In this document: positions 31,357 through 43,175 of the stretch, piece after piece
How positions within the stretch are numbered: the first letter of the stretch is position 1
Layout: each line of letters begins with the position of its first letter
Assembly: GCA_949825045.1 (NCBI GenBank)
Contig: OX463829.1
Coordinates: 9,424,001-9,488,000 of the forward strand
Direction of reading: 5' to 3'
DNA length: 64,000 nucleotides
DNA from: Argyresthia goedartella
Lineage: Eukaryota; Arthropoda; Insecta; Lepidoptera; Argyresthiidae
Notes under the pieces: model-generated
Told to the model about the DNA's origin: nothing
Database searches by the model: none
What the model saw: only the letters and a program-made list of their open reading frames with translations
Translations under genes and position numbers: made by a program

Positions 31357-31394
31357 GTCCCAGTGAAGTAGTAATAATACTACTTCACTGGGAC
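31357..31394. repeat. Perfect 17-bp-arm hairpin
   Basis: 31357-31373 (GTCCCAGTGAAGTAGTA) pairs without mismatch with 31378-31394 around the loop ATAA. It would fold into a very stable stem of miRNA-precursor half-length, but it is too short for a canonical precursor and has no flanking stem. Confidence 0.92.
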
Positions 31395-31852
31395 AAAGTG
31401 ATGTTATCGTGAAGTGATATTAGATAACAAAATTACGGTGAATTGTTTGTTACCTACTGCAAAACTAGGTAGGTAGCACGGTAGGTAACTTTCTTGTTGT
31501 TGGTCAGAATTCCCGGAATGAACCACCGCACCATCAATATAGCCCACAAGTAGATGTACAAGGAGTACACACGGACAATCTGTTTTAATATTATTCCAAG
31601 AACGATTACATGGATGCGCTGAAGCGGTTTCGAGAAAGCATTGATTGACGCGGTAAGCCGATAGATTTGTTCGCTATCATCAAATTACCCTGCTGCCGTA
31701 GTCTTCTACATATTCAGTAAAGTCTATCTACCTACATAGTGTTTTCGGGTTAGTATGCTAATAGCGGGCATTGACTCCTGTCTACCACTGTGTGCTTGTG
31801 AATTGGTTAACGATACTTACTAATTCCGTTCAACTTTAGAACTTACTGTCGT

Positions 31853-31885
31853 TTAGCTTATTATGGCGCTACCATAATAAGCTAA
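31853..31885. repeat. Perfect 14-bp-arm hairpin
   Basis: 31853-31866 (TTAGCTTATTATGG) pairs with 31872-31885, loop CGCTA. Confidence 0.9.
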
Positions 31886-32920
31886 TCGCCGATCGTTACC
31901 ATGGTTACCGACATTACTGTGGTTACCAAGTATGATTGGGTTCGCAGTAGCAGTCCGGTCAATGGACGCTATCGCAATGCTAACCCGTAAACAATAATCA
32001 TTTAAAACTTTTCACTAAACATTCAATCGATTGGTTACCATGTAGAGACATTACAGTCTCTCAAAGAAATTGCCCAAACCCATGATCGCAACCGTTAGAA
32101 TTCACTCCTGGTAACTTACGAAGGTCCAAATGTTACTCCAGAGAAGTCTTACAAGGGCCGTTCCTAACTAGCCGCAGCCGTCCCTTTACCTATAAATCTG
32201 ATCCCCTCGTGACGCAGAGGTTGCCAATCGCGCCCACACAACCCATAGCCCTGTTGTCACGTCGAGACTATTTTTAACCTCAGCTGCTATTTCCATCGCA
32301 AGTGCCCTTGGCTGGAGAGCTGTCGATAAACAAGTTAAGGGCAAGATGTGAAGGGGTTGAGCTGTGTGAATTGGCAACTCGTATAAAGCAGGCGTTGGCA
32401 CCTGGATTTATTTCTTACTGAATTGCTTGTCCCACCTGTGGATTTGGTCGGGTTTACCGTTTGATAGTATCCGAGCCCCGCCAGGTGCATTTCAGAAAGG
32501 GATGGTGCTCGGATTTTCATACATGCTGGTGATTATCTCACAGTTTGGAGGAAACGCCGAATTTATAAAAAGTTGTCGAAGTACGTATTCATTGTAAAAA
32601 AATATTTGACGTCAGGAAATTATATTATAACTCCACTGAAACTATCGAGTTTTACAATTCATTGCGGCAACACAGTGAATGCCATGCCATTTAAAGAATC
32701 TACTGGCTGGAAGCTAACTTTTGTGTACACGTCCCTAAAAACCTTAATCTGAGGGAAGATGAGGTGACCCATCGTTTCAGTAACTTTAAATTAAACGATC
32801 CGGTCTCACTCAGTTTCTTTGAGAAATGGCAGGATATGGCTAAGGCGATGGTTTCCGCTTCACTTATTCCCTTGACAAATGATGTCGAATAGACCACGAG
32901 CATCTTAAAAATCTAAACAC
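31886..32920. other. No recognised feature
   Basis: Unassigned. The phrase CTAGCCGCAGCCGTCCCTTTAC near 32169 has a weak counterpart near 53174, which may mark a shared old retroposon end. Confidence 0.4.
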
Positions 32921-33042
32921 TTAGGGCCTTACCACAAAAAAATAACTACTGTGCAACACTTGTTTTAAAACAAAAATGTTGATTTAACGTTTGTTTTGAG
33001 TTTAAACTATGTGTAACATTTTTTTGTAGTAACACGGTTATG
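32921..33042 (+). repeat. Dispersed ~115-bp repeat, copy B
   Basis: Starts GGCCTTACCACAAAAAAATA and runs to TAGTAACACGGTTATG. Related to 15376-15490, 40589-40695 and 56680-56790. Confidence 0.78.
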
Positions 33043-33527
33043 ATTTATTGCCAAAATTCGCGGGTGCAAACTGACAGTTGACAGTGAAAACTGACCTACA
33101 GTTCCGATGACGTATTGTACTATGTGTTGGCGTGTCATAGCGACACAGCGCGCGTCAATTATGTAAGGGACACCTATGCGTTGATCTCCTTCTGTCTTCA
33201 TTCAACTAGATTGGCAATTAACTGTCGAGACGTCACTGATGGGTATTTTATAAAAACATGTTCCGTTTTATGTTACGTTCAATTCATATATCATGTTTTT
33301 TGAAAATCAACACAAAATAAAATAAAAACTCGCAAAAAAGGGGATTTTTATGATTAAGGTCTCAAAATATTATTAAATATCTTAACTGCAGCTTCTCTAG
33401 ACCGTAGGTTAACACTGAGATGAGACCTTTGGGATTTAACGTTGGTTCAGTAATACGTCAGAAGAGGAAAAAAGACAGGGTTTTGACACAAGGGGCGTTT
33501 GGTTTGGCCCCTGCACAACATAACCAT

Positions 33528-33695
33528 GCAAGTCATAATAATAACAAGTCTTATCTTAGATGGGGTGGCAGAGGCTATTTATAATCTTGCAAGTCACAAT
33601 AACATGCCATCTCTCAGATAGGGCGGCAGAGGCACAGTAAAGCCATGTAATGTAAGTCACAATAACCTTTTTTCTCTGACGGGGTGGCAGAGGCA
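33528..33695 (+). repeat. Tandem repeat, ~62-bp unit, three copies
   Basis: Units start at 33528, 33589 and 33652. Each has G(C/T)AAGTCAnAATAA near the start and GGGnGGCAGAGGC near the end, with divergence between them. The last part of the unit also occurs at 16265-16283. Confidence 0.78.
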
Positions 33696-34349
33696 TAACT
33701 TAACATAATACGAGTATAACAACACGAGTCTAAGGGCGGCAATTTATTCGGGCCTTGACTGTACACTATTTGAACGTACCTAGAAATTGACAGACGTATA
33801 ATCTGTCCTCCTCAGAATTCAACCTCATAATAATCTAATCTAACATAGTGTTAGGTTTTATGCATAATTTCATTATTTTATATATTGTAATTAACGTTAC
33901 CGACTGTGCAGTCTTATTACAGAGTGTAGGATTTCGTGTACCCAGCCCTCGTCCTATAAATAGAAAACACCTCTTAGTTGTTCCTTCAATTAGTACTAAT
34001 TATACTGGTAATTCATTCGCAGAGCCTCTAAAGTTAATAATGAAAGCCTTTCTGATTTAGATCTCTTAAATATGTCTCTTAATGTGTTTAAGCAAAGTGC
34101 CACTAAAATGTTAAATAATGGTGGTAAAATTATATAAGCAGGTTATTTTTGTGTATTATTATGTAAACTGTAATTGCAAGATGTTAATGTTTATTTCCTT
34201 TAAATAAATTAGTTGAAAAATAAAATTGTACTATTAATTAGGCGAAACTTTAGGTTTATTGTATCACTGTAGCTTTACTTTCTCTTAAATACTTTTAATA
34301 ACCTTTTGTTTTGTTAATATACAAATAAATAATAATAAAAACATAAGCA
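33696..34349. other. No recognised feature
   Basis: A 70-codon open frame at 33848 has no motif. The rest is AT-rich. Confidence 0.5.
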
Positions 34350-34445
34350 TTTACATACATTGCTTCTGGCCTAACACTAGGAAAACTTATGTTGTGGGAA
34401 CCAGAAATAGCGACGTTACACACATATAAACATCCAAGACCTGGG
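34350..34445 (-). repeat. LINE-tail-like dispersed repeat
   Basis: GGCCTAACACTAGGAAAACTTATGTTGTGGGAACCAGAAATAGCGAC matches, with differences, 41470-41575 and 42500-42600 and is weakly related to 21165-21225. The following ATAAACATCCAAGACC is also shared with 41470-41575. Confidence 0.65.
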
Positions 34446-37354
34446 TTTTTTTTACCCCCAGGCGGGGATCGAATAAATAAGTTAATTGCATAAATGGCTA
34501 GGAAGGTTTTTACATTTTTTGTTTTTTCTTTCTGTTGGTGACAGCCGTTCCTATTGGTCGCCCAAAGGGAATTAGTTACAAAGAAGAATCCAGACGATAA
34601 TTTAGGACTAAACGTTATTATTTACCGTCTAGTCGCCCCATTTCCAGATTCTGGAGGTCGTATAAACGGAGAATACAAGTTTCATACAATCTAGTTTTGA
34701 GACAGAAATTTGACGAATTTTGTATTCGTCTATTACTGAGAACCGATTACATAGTTGGAGAAGGCCCTAAGGGTCGAGGCAGTTGACATTGAACAACCGA
34801 ATTTTAATTAATCCTAGAAATCCAGACATCGATATCATCTTGGGACAACCAAGAACCTTTCATTACTTGGTAAGTAATATCGAGGGCTGAAACTTCTCCC
34901 GAAATTCTAATAAATACTGTAATTCACAGCCTAAGCCGAAAACTTTCGTCAAACTTGTTTAAATCTCGGAAACTTTTAATATGGAGTATTTCAGAACTAA
35001 AAGATTGTTCTTTATCTAGGACGTTCGCTTTGGGGTTTGAAATGTAGCTTTTATTTATATAAATGGATATGCCCATAATTTCTGTCTAGGATCTAGTCAG
35101 TTTATACAAGATGTCGATTAACACCTGAAATATTTCCAGTAACGATTCTACTCGTTACATCCGATTTATACATCCAAGTGTGATCAAACTCACAGCATGT
35201 GTTTCGTTTCCGCAACACAAAATAAAAAGTATATTCGTGATTCGAGGCGTTAAAACAAACACTATTTCTGAATTAAGAGAATCACTTTACAATTTATCAT
35301 TATTTATTCGACTTATTATTTCGACGAGGCTCTTAAAAAGTATGGAATCGAGGGTCATCAGACAACCTGCTGATTCCGAAGATGCGACCACCCAGGCCCT
35401 GCGCCAACTATCTAGGCCACCCTGCATCCGGTACGGTCAGCAACAACATCGTCACAATTACAATTTAGCATGCCCGCAAAATCAATCGACATTACAACAA
35501 CATGCAGCCAAATAATTATGCAAAGTCGATGGGTTTTACACCGGACGTGAAAACCGTCAAGAACGAGTTTTTAGTTAGATGATAATTTTTAATGCAATCG
35601 TGTTTTGCGTGCGATTGTACACTGTAGCTAATTATGAGGAATGTCGAAATTCACTGACGTCGCTTTTTGAATGCTGAATGGGCTTATAGAGGCGAAAATA
35701 TTGGAGTAGTTTCATAAACTTGTTTCCGGTTTAAATACGTTTTGTTTGAGCAGAGGCAAGTTTAAGCTGCATAATGAAGTTTCCTTTTGCGAATTATTTC
35801 CTTCGCCGTGATAAAGACGTTTATTTACAGTTGTACATCTGAAGATATAAAGTCGAAACTCTCTAGAAAATTACAGATCAGATCACTACTGAAGTTGTGT
35901 CTGACCCATCTTAGCGGACAATCATTATAGTAAGTTAGTGAGCAAAGAAAGTTTAAGAATTCTCGACCCTTTCCTTAAGAGATATAAATAGCAATAGCGC
36001 TACCATCTCTCATATAAACAGCAAAATGTGACCCAGGAGGTCTTTAACGAACTTTCAGGCGGATATGTCCAAAATACGGGGTCAAATGACGATACCATAC
36101 TTGACCGTTATTTTTTTGTTGTTATCTCAGTCCATAAATCATACGTAAGAAGCCCTGGCCAACAATGCGGGGTGGCGTGTCCGGCCGCCTGAATGGTGAT
36201 GGTTTCCTTTATTATATTCGGCGAGGTTTTCGTAATCCGCACATAACTCTTGATTTGTTGTCGGCTTTCGCGCTAGTCCACTCTACCTCGGGTGGAGCCA
36301 AGGGAGTATGAGTGACAGTCAAAGCATCGGGCCGACGAATAGTATTTTACGTACAGAATGCTAATTGAAAACAAGATTCCGATATCGTGTAAACAAACAC
36401 AACAAAGCAAAACGACGTTTATAATTTGTAATTACCCGGTCGCAATTCAGAGTTTTTATTGACATCACGCAACCAACGGATCTAGTCGTGAATTATTTTG
36501 CGACATTGTTGTACAGATAATGGGCAACTTTGTACTTTATACTGTGGTAACGTACGTTTCACTCAAAGGTGTATTAACACGTGACACTTATCCTACTTTC
36601 CATCGACATGCAGAGCCATCGCGAACTTATTTGACGATAAAATACTTAACACGTGTAGACGGAGCGTTCGATAATGGAAGTTGTCAACAGATACATATTG
36701 CGACTTTGCGACAAAACTTGCACATACCGGTAACTGTTGTTATCCGGGCCCTGTGGAACCACGATCCCCAATAAAGAAACAACAGACACACCAAGCTTGG
36801 CTTCCTCCACGAGGCTGGCGGCCGGGCCAATGGTACAACACCGGGTAACAAATATTGTTTCAGTATGTGCAAGTAAAAGGGTGATGTATTATTAATTTAT
36901 TACTGGGAGTAAGCCGCTCTCCGTTCGCCCGCCCTGACGAATGAGACGCGGCTCCTCGTCTCGTCATAAAAGCCGAACGCGCCTAATGAGCAAAGTTTTC
37001 GGGACCGTACGGGGCGGTGTAGGGTTGCCATGATACCGCAAGTTTATTGTATCGACACAACCGAAGTATTCTTGCTAATTAAAAGGGATTTTTTCAGTCT
37101 TCTTTGTGCTACTCGCTTGTTGCGCGAGTTCTGTCTGTAATTAAACTTGCGAAGTGTGTGCAAGAAGTGCTTTAAAGCCGTATACGCTTTAATTTAATAA
37201 TATTGACAAACAAGCAGTAAGTGGGGTGATGCAAATAGATCAAATTGCAAATCTTAAAAGTAATGCGATAATTTCGGTTGCATACTTACGACAACGACAT
37301 CACTGACCAATGGCAAATTCACGTTCACAAGTAACACGCGTCAAAAAATAATTG
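34446..37354. other. No recognised feature
   Basis: About 2.9 kb with no named element. An open frame of 111 codons at 35180-35515, Gln/Arg-rich at its end, has no recognisable domain. A GC-richer patch lies at 36900-37015. Confidence 0.45.
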
Positions 37355-37488
37355 AGAGCCAAGTGTATATCACAGTCCCATACTTTTAAATAAAAGCGTG
37401 TTAATTACGCTCTTAGTTTTTCTCCCTTTCTGACAACGTAACACGCTTTGGTTTAAAAGATAAGACTGTGATAAGTACACTTGGCTCT
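37355..37488. mobile_element. 134-bp MITE-like palindromic element
   Basis: Imperfect inverted repeats of about 52 bp (37355-37411 with 37437-37488) start AGAGCCAAGTGTA and share ATCACAGTC and AAAGCGTGTTA. They leave only about 25 unpaired central bases. There are no coding sequences, and a target duplication is not obvious. Confidence 0.65.
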
Positions 37489-37739
37489 GTTTATTACTTT
37501 TAAGTCTATTTTGACATTAATAAAAGCTTATTATTAAAAAAATTGGTTGACTGTGAAGTCTGTTTACGGACGATAACTTTACGTGATAACGTCATAAGAA
37601 ACGCTTAGGCCGATCATGCCTCTCTATCGCTTGTTCCGCGCTCTCGCTTGCACGCTCGGCTCAGGCGGAACGTGACAATGAGTCATGCATTTCGTGCATG
37701 CAGGCAGCGTTCATCGATCACGTCAAAAAAAATATTTCA

Positions 37740-38310
37740 CTTTTAATGGTTCCGTTCCCGAAGTGTGTGAAACGGGACCCTATTACTAAGCCTCCGCTGT
37801 CTGTGCTACCGTCCGTCAGTCGGCGGGCTGGTCCCCATAAAAGAGAGGTGTTTTAACACCACCTGCGATATAAAAAACCATAACCTGATTCAAAGATGAT
37901 CGTAGATTTCGCGGCTTATCGCAGGGTTGTAGTGATGCAAATGGTTTCTTATCGGTTTTGCGATCTTAGGGTTCTGGGTCCGAATCTACGTTCGGAAAAA
38001 ATATTATTATCATTTTGTTTTATTATTTTAGTGGTTAAATTTTCTTGTATGATGGTACGGAACCCGTCATGTGCGAGTCCGACCCGCACTTTACCGATTT
38101 TTGTATTTATGACACTCAGTCTAAAACTCATCTAAGGCCAAAGTAATTTTTAAGACGAATCAAACGATTCCAAACTCGATGGGGTTGCCTTATTTTGTTA
38201 CAGAGTTCCTATGGTCACCTTCCACCTCCATCGTCAGACCAGCTCCATGCCAAATAAATATTGCATTGTCATACGATTTCCATATCAAGCAAAATTTCAG
38301 CTGAATCGGA
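37740..38310. repeat. Probable lepidopteran dispersed repeat region
   Basis: Contains three phrases that I remember as recurrent in lepidopteran genomes: GGGACCCTATTACTAAGCC with CCGTCCGTC (37772-37820), GGTACGGAACCCGTCATGTGCGAGTCCGACCCGCAC (38055-38092) and AAAATTTCAGCTGAATCGGA (38290-38309). The second phrase has an opposite-strand relative near 60810-60850 in this window. No coding sequence is evident. Confidence 0.5.
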
Positions 38311-39409
38311 AACCGGGATGAGGGACAAATTTAACTTGCATGATTTGATGACAGAAAAGTTATAATAATGTTATCATCGACAAACGTGTATTAGAAAGGA
38401 ATATCGAGCTCAGTCATTTCCACGTGCTCGTACAAAGTGGAATATCTTGTTTAAATACAGCTACTCCTCAACATATCGTGATATCGTCCAACTATCAACT
38501 AAGTCTATGAAACTTGCCGAGCACTGCAACGTTGCACTAAAAGCATTGAAGATATGTCCTGGAAATACATTAGCTAGATTACTTCGTATGGACTTGTCAA
38601 AAGTAAAGTATGCGTGTAAACATACAGTATAAAAGAACGACTAAAAAGCGACGTAAATACATGTTCAATTTAGCGAAGTAAATAAAGGCATAATTAATTA
38701 AGTTCTCAAATGTAAGAGTGTTATTGAAAGCAACTAGAGAAATTAAAATTGGTTTTAGCTAATTGTCTTCCTATTTACAGAAAGTATGGTAATGCCAACA
38801 AGGTATGCGCGTATTTCATTATGTCCATATTCATAGGTAATATGTTTTGAAACTTGCGGCTGCACACCGAGCGTAACCAGAGATGTGCGTAGCATTAATG
38901 ACCAATTCTAATATTATGATGAGACTGAAATGTGGAATATTGGGACAAACAACACACAATGCGATTTACCAAAGTGGACATCTTTTGAGCACCAATATTT
39001 TTATTCAGATAGAAGAAATTCTTCTGCTTTTAAAGCAATATTTGCGATGAGGCAACATAATGATGACAAAGGAAAGCTTTTAGGGGGCGAGATAAATTAC
39101 TAATTCCGCGCGACGTTAGAAAAACATGAACTGTTTATGCTCACAAACTACAACATAGCAGACTGTGACAAAAGAACTGTTATGAAAAATGCCCTAAAGC
39201 ACACAAAAAGGCAGCTTCTGAGAAAATCAATCAGGCAGTTGATCGTTAAGAATGCATTTAGCTGTAAATATTCAATGTTCTGGGACCGTAATCGCATGCC
39301 TGAGCGAACGCGCCGGCATGAATATTTCCGATCGCGTTTATTTTGCGTACCAACACAAGTGAGTGAGGTATGGGCTGAGGTAGATAATAACGGTCTTCTG
39401 TGAGCTGTT
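38311..39409. other. No recognised feature
   Basis: Short open frames only (61 codons at 38447, 88 codons at 39137), no motif. Confidence 0.5.
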
Positions 39410-39555
39410 AGTCGGCGCTGGCGCAGGAGGGGGGGGGGGTCTGGTCTGGAGGGGAGTGGGGGGGCGGTTGCGTCACCGGCGACCGTTGCGCCATTCATCC
39501 GGCCAACGACGCGACTCTTTCTAGATTATGTGACGTCACGCGTCCTATAATAAGA
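39410..39555 (+). promoter_or_regulatory. GC-rich patch with G-runs and a CRE-type site
   Basis: Two long G-runs (about 39427-39437 and 39459-39467) lie in a GC-rich patch. A full palindromic TGACGTCA sits at 39531-39538 and a TATA-like CTATAATAAG at 39545-39554. The patch stands immediately upstream of the signal-peptide-like open frame at 39569. A promoter is a plausible reading, but the TATA-like box would be very close to the ATG. Confidence 0.35.
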
Positions 39556-39568
39556 TTTGGTGCTGTTA

Positions 39569-39763
39569 ATGCACCGCCGCTTTGTTTTTGTCGTGTTGTG
39601 TCTAGGGGCTGTCGCTAACGGGGAAATAAGAGCACAACTTTTCCCCTTCCAGGAAGCGGATCATAGAATGTGGAATGTCGCGACTGACTGCATGGATGAA
39701 ACAGGCCGAAATGAGACGTGTGGAGATCGAGACTTCAGACCGCGGCGGGCGGTAGGGAGGTAG
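39569..39763 (+). CDS. Possible first coding exon with signal peptide (unidentified)
   Basis: From the ATG at 39569 the frame reads a textbook secretory leader: a basic start (MHRR), a hydrophobic core (FVFVVLCLGAV) and a small-residue end (ANG). About 45 residues follow, with two cysteines and an N-glycosylation sequon (NET), reaching a stop at 39761-39763. Possible splice donors lie before that stop (GCG/GTAGGG near 39750 and GAG/GTAGAT near 39760), so it could be a first exon whose continuation lies downstream. The GC-rich patch upstream supports a gene start. I cannot name the protein. It may also be a chance frame. Confidence 0.35.
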   Translation: MHRRFVFVVLCLGAVANGEIRAQLFPFQEADHRMWNVATDCMDETGRNETCGDRDFRPRRAVGR

Positions 39764-40588
39764 ATGGTGACATACCAAATCAAAGATTGCGATAAAGCGT
39801 AGGAGGCGGAGGTACTAGGAGTACCTAGCTCATTCATTGCTAATCTGGCTCCCACGTTCTATCGAACTTTTACGATAGCGCACCGGATGTTTGCCCATGG
39901 GTGGCATTGTTCGACTTCGACTTGTGCTGGCTTATTCAGATTCACTGCAGAATCGCGCAGGTCATTGTTAGCCGATTGAGCTGACTCGGCAGAATATCTT
40001 TTCATTTTATCAAATTTTAAGGTGCTACGTAGTCTTTTTACTTCAGGTAAAGCGCATGTTTTTTTTCGCCCATATAAAATAATATTTATGAGTAAGATTG
40101 GTTTCGCTTACCTGAATCGGAGAATTTGCACTTACTTATGGCGACATTCGATTACCAAGCTCTTGTCATAAGGAAATAATAAGGCATTAATAAATCATAT
40201 CCACAAATCTAATAACAGTGACTATTTATGTTACGATAGTTTACTAGAGTAACTTCTACAGCGTATAGGTACATGTCCAAAGACTGCGAAGACACGAACC
40301 ATCAAATGGAACTGCATGGCAAATATAATGTTTGCAAATGTCAGATATTCAAAACCTACTCGCCTCGGTGTAGAATATAAAACGAATCTATGTAACAACC
40401 TATTGTTTTTATTATAATGTCGTCATGAAACTATAGTATGATCTGTGATGGTCCTTTTTACTACCTTCTAATTACAAGTACATGTACGTTAATTTTTTTA
40501 AACTTATATAGAAATAATCAATAGGGCGTAAAATTAGAAAGTATTAAAAAGAGCATCAAAGCTATTATAATAAAGTAGAATTGTAAGG
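39764..40588. other. No recognised feature
   Basis: No coding motif or repeat. If the exon above is real this is intron. Confidence 0.45.
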
Positions 40589-40695
40589 GTCTTACCACAA
40601 AAAAATAACTCCTGTTCAGCACTTCTTTCAAGACAAATACGTATGGGATTTGACGTTTGTTTTGAGGTTAAGCTATGTTTCATATTTTTTGGTAT
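40589..40695 (+). repeat. Dispersed ~115-bp repeat, copy C
   Basis: GGTCTTACCACAAAAAAATA through GATTTGACGTTTGTTTTGAGG to the TTTTTTGGTATTAC end. Same orientation as 32921-33042. Confidence 0.75.
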
Positions 40696-41469
40696 TACTT
40701 TAGCGACAATACCTACCTCGATACATAGATAGAAAATATTGCATATACAGATTCCAGGAAGTTTTATGGATATGAAGTGTGATATCGCTGCCTCCTGAAG
40801 TGCACGGGTAAACATCGCGGTGTGATTACAAACAACGAAATTACGAAATTCTAGGAATGTTCCAATTACTTCAGTGATTCAGGCTAGTGCGCAAAAAAAC
40901 CCATATCACCTTATCTGACCACGTCAGTAGGCCGCCATTACGTGGGTGACCATTAAGAGGTCTACGTCATCAGCTTGTTTCACTCAATGACGTCAGAGCA
41001 ATGGCGTTCTTCGATTGATGGAGGTTTTTTGAATTCCACGATAAGCACTAAACTTGGATATTAGCCACAGAAAAATATAACACCATTTTCAATTTGGACA
41101 GGTTATCTGCTTCACTTTTATTTACATTTTCAATGCGTAACTTTTTCTGGTCACACAGAACATATAATTATTAAATGTTCTGTGGTTATACATCACCTGC
41201 AGGGATAGGGATGGAAAGAAAAAAATAAGGGAGGATGAGTGTAAAATACAGCACAAACATGGGAACTGATTATCAAGCTAAACAGTCTGCTTCAAATGAC
41301 CTCAGCCACGTCATCAGACAAGGACGAAAAAAATCAATGAGTCATCAAAAAATTTAGGTGCCAATTTATTGAACTGTTGTGTAGAGGTGGCATTAGTCAT
41401 TACATTATGTCGAGTTCCGGTTCTGTAGACGTATCGGAAAACCTGCTACAAGCAAAATCACCTGACTAA
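40696..41469. other. No recognised feature
   Basis: Nothing that I can name. Confidence 0.5.
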
Positions 41470-41575
41470 ATTGCTTGCTGGCTCCATACTAGGATACCCT
41501 GTGTGTTGGAACCAGAAACAGCGACACATAAACATCCAGGATCAGCGCATTTTTTATTCTTCATCCCCAGCAGAA
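41470..41575 (-). repeat. LINE-tail-like dispersed repeat
   Basis: GGCTCCATACTAGGATACCC, then AACCAGAAACAGCGACAC and ATAAACATCCAGGATC. Related to 34350-34445 and 42500-42600. Confidence 0.65.
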
Positions 41576-42499
41576 GAATCTTCTCTCATCCGCATAAGTA
41601 ACAAATAAGATTCTTGTCAGCAGATATGATTTAGTACTATTGAGCAAACAAAGTATGAATTTTATAACGTCACGACAAAGTAACTATGGGTAAGACGGTG
41701 ACGGGCAATCCACGTGACTCAGGGTCTAGGACTATAAATAAGTAGTATAATCTTCTCCAGTCAAGATTCTCGGCTCGGTGACTTGATGAATCACTATGCC
41801 ATTGCCACATCAGCTGACTCATTCAGTTACACCAGGCAGCTGGTGGGAACTTACTTTTTCTAGAACTACTTCTGCGATGGAAAACCCTAGATTATAAGAC
41901 ACGTCGTGTATGATAGAAAAATGGCACAGCAATCGTATTCATCTCTACAATTATGTATATTGCATTTAATATGGTAAGTGGTGAGGTAAAGCATTTTTAT
42001 TTCCCACCTGAAACTAAAGTCTAATTAATAGAAATTTAAAGAGATGACATAAAAATATGCAGACATAATTATAAGTAGAATCAATGACCCTTGGGCACAG
42101 GCAACGGTTGGACGGTGACAACATAATTTTCCTGTTATAAACCGACCTTAGCAAATATTCGCGTTTTGACCGGTAGAGAAGAAAAATATTCCAAAATGAT
42201 AGATGAAACCAAATCACGGTGAAGGTGTTTTGCTTATATCAACAATACTCAGAAAATGGGAGTAAAGTACTTCATGGGTCGAACAGCGGAAAGTTGTACC
42301 ATAACGTTCATGACACCATAACACAACGTAATGTGACTGAATAATATAGACAAGACCAATAAAGCTTAGTTTCCGTAGTAATGACAGTTCAAATCAAAGT
42401 AAAAACAAATACATCCCTATCATCTATCCAAAACTTACGCATTTATATATTTTTAGTAAGAGTATAGGAAGCATGATTATAAACATAAATATTTATATC

Positions 42500-42600
42500 C
42501 AGGCACATAAATTGATACTGGCCCCACACTAGGACACCATTTGTGGTGGGGACCAGAAACAGCGAAGTCACAAGAAACAACCAAAACTTGTAGTTGATAA
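42500..42600 (-). repeat. LINE-tail-like dispersed repeat
   Basis: TGGCCCCACACTAGGACACC followed by GGGGACCAGAAACAGCGAAG. Related to 34350-34445 and 41470-41575. Confidence 0.65.
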
Positions 42601-42922
42601 ATTTTTCTAAACTTTCGAACACATCGTAACATTTCATGACCAAAAAAATTTAGCACCTAACAAACAATAAAAAATAAGCTTTTTATTGCGGACACACTCG
42701 GACTCATCAGTAGTTTTGTGGTAAAACTGCTTATGGAATGACATTAACAGTGAGACAGAATATGCATACTCACCATGGAATCGAACTGATAAAATCCTTT
42801 TTTTTCTGGCGACAAATCGCTCTTTGACACGTCTCACCATTTTTCTTTGAGAAAAAATGACATTGTTGTCAGTGGTGTTGCCATTCATAAAAGTAATGGA
42901 ATTGTCCGGATTATCCTTCTAA

Positions 42923-43175
42923 GTGGCAGTAAAGACCTTTAATTCACGACTAGTGGACGTAAAGACCTTTACATTCACGACTAGTGGACGTAAAGACCTT
43001 TACATTCACGACTAGTGGACGTAAAGACCTTTACATTCACGACTAGTGGACGTAAAGACCTTTACATTCACGACTAGTGGACGTAAAGACCTTTACATTC
43101 ACGACTAGTGGACGTAAAGACCTTTACATTCACGACTAGTGGACGTAAAGACCTTTACATTCACGACTAGTGGAC
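42923..43175. repeat. 31-bp minisatellite, eight copies, internal dyad in each
   Basis: Units start at 42923 (a 30-bp variant), then every 31 bp from 42953 to 43139, with a 6-base partial at 43170. All seven 31-bp units look identical. Each contains the dyad GTAAAG-AC-CTTTAC and the phrase CACGACTAGTGG. The uniformity suggests recent expansion. There are no flanking genes. Confidence 0.95.

Noticed and set aside
31357..31394. A miRNA precursor
   Set aside because: The stem is only 17 bp with a 4-base loop. A precursor needs a longer stem, and none is visible in the flanks.
42923..43175. A CRISPR array
   Set aside because: The units are head-to-tail with no unique spacers, and the setting is a eukaryotic genome. 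It is a minisatellite.
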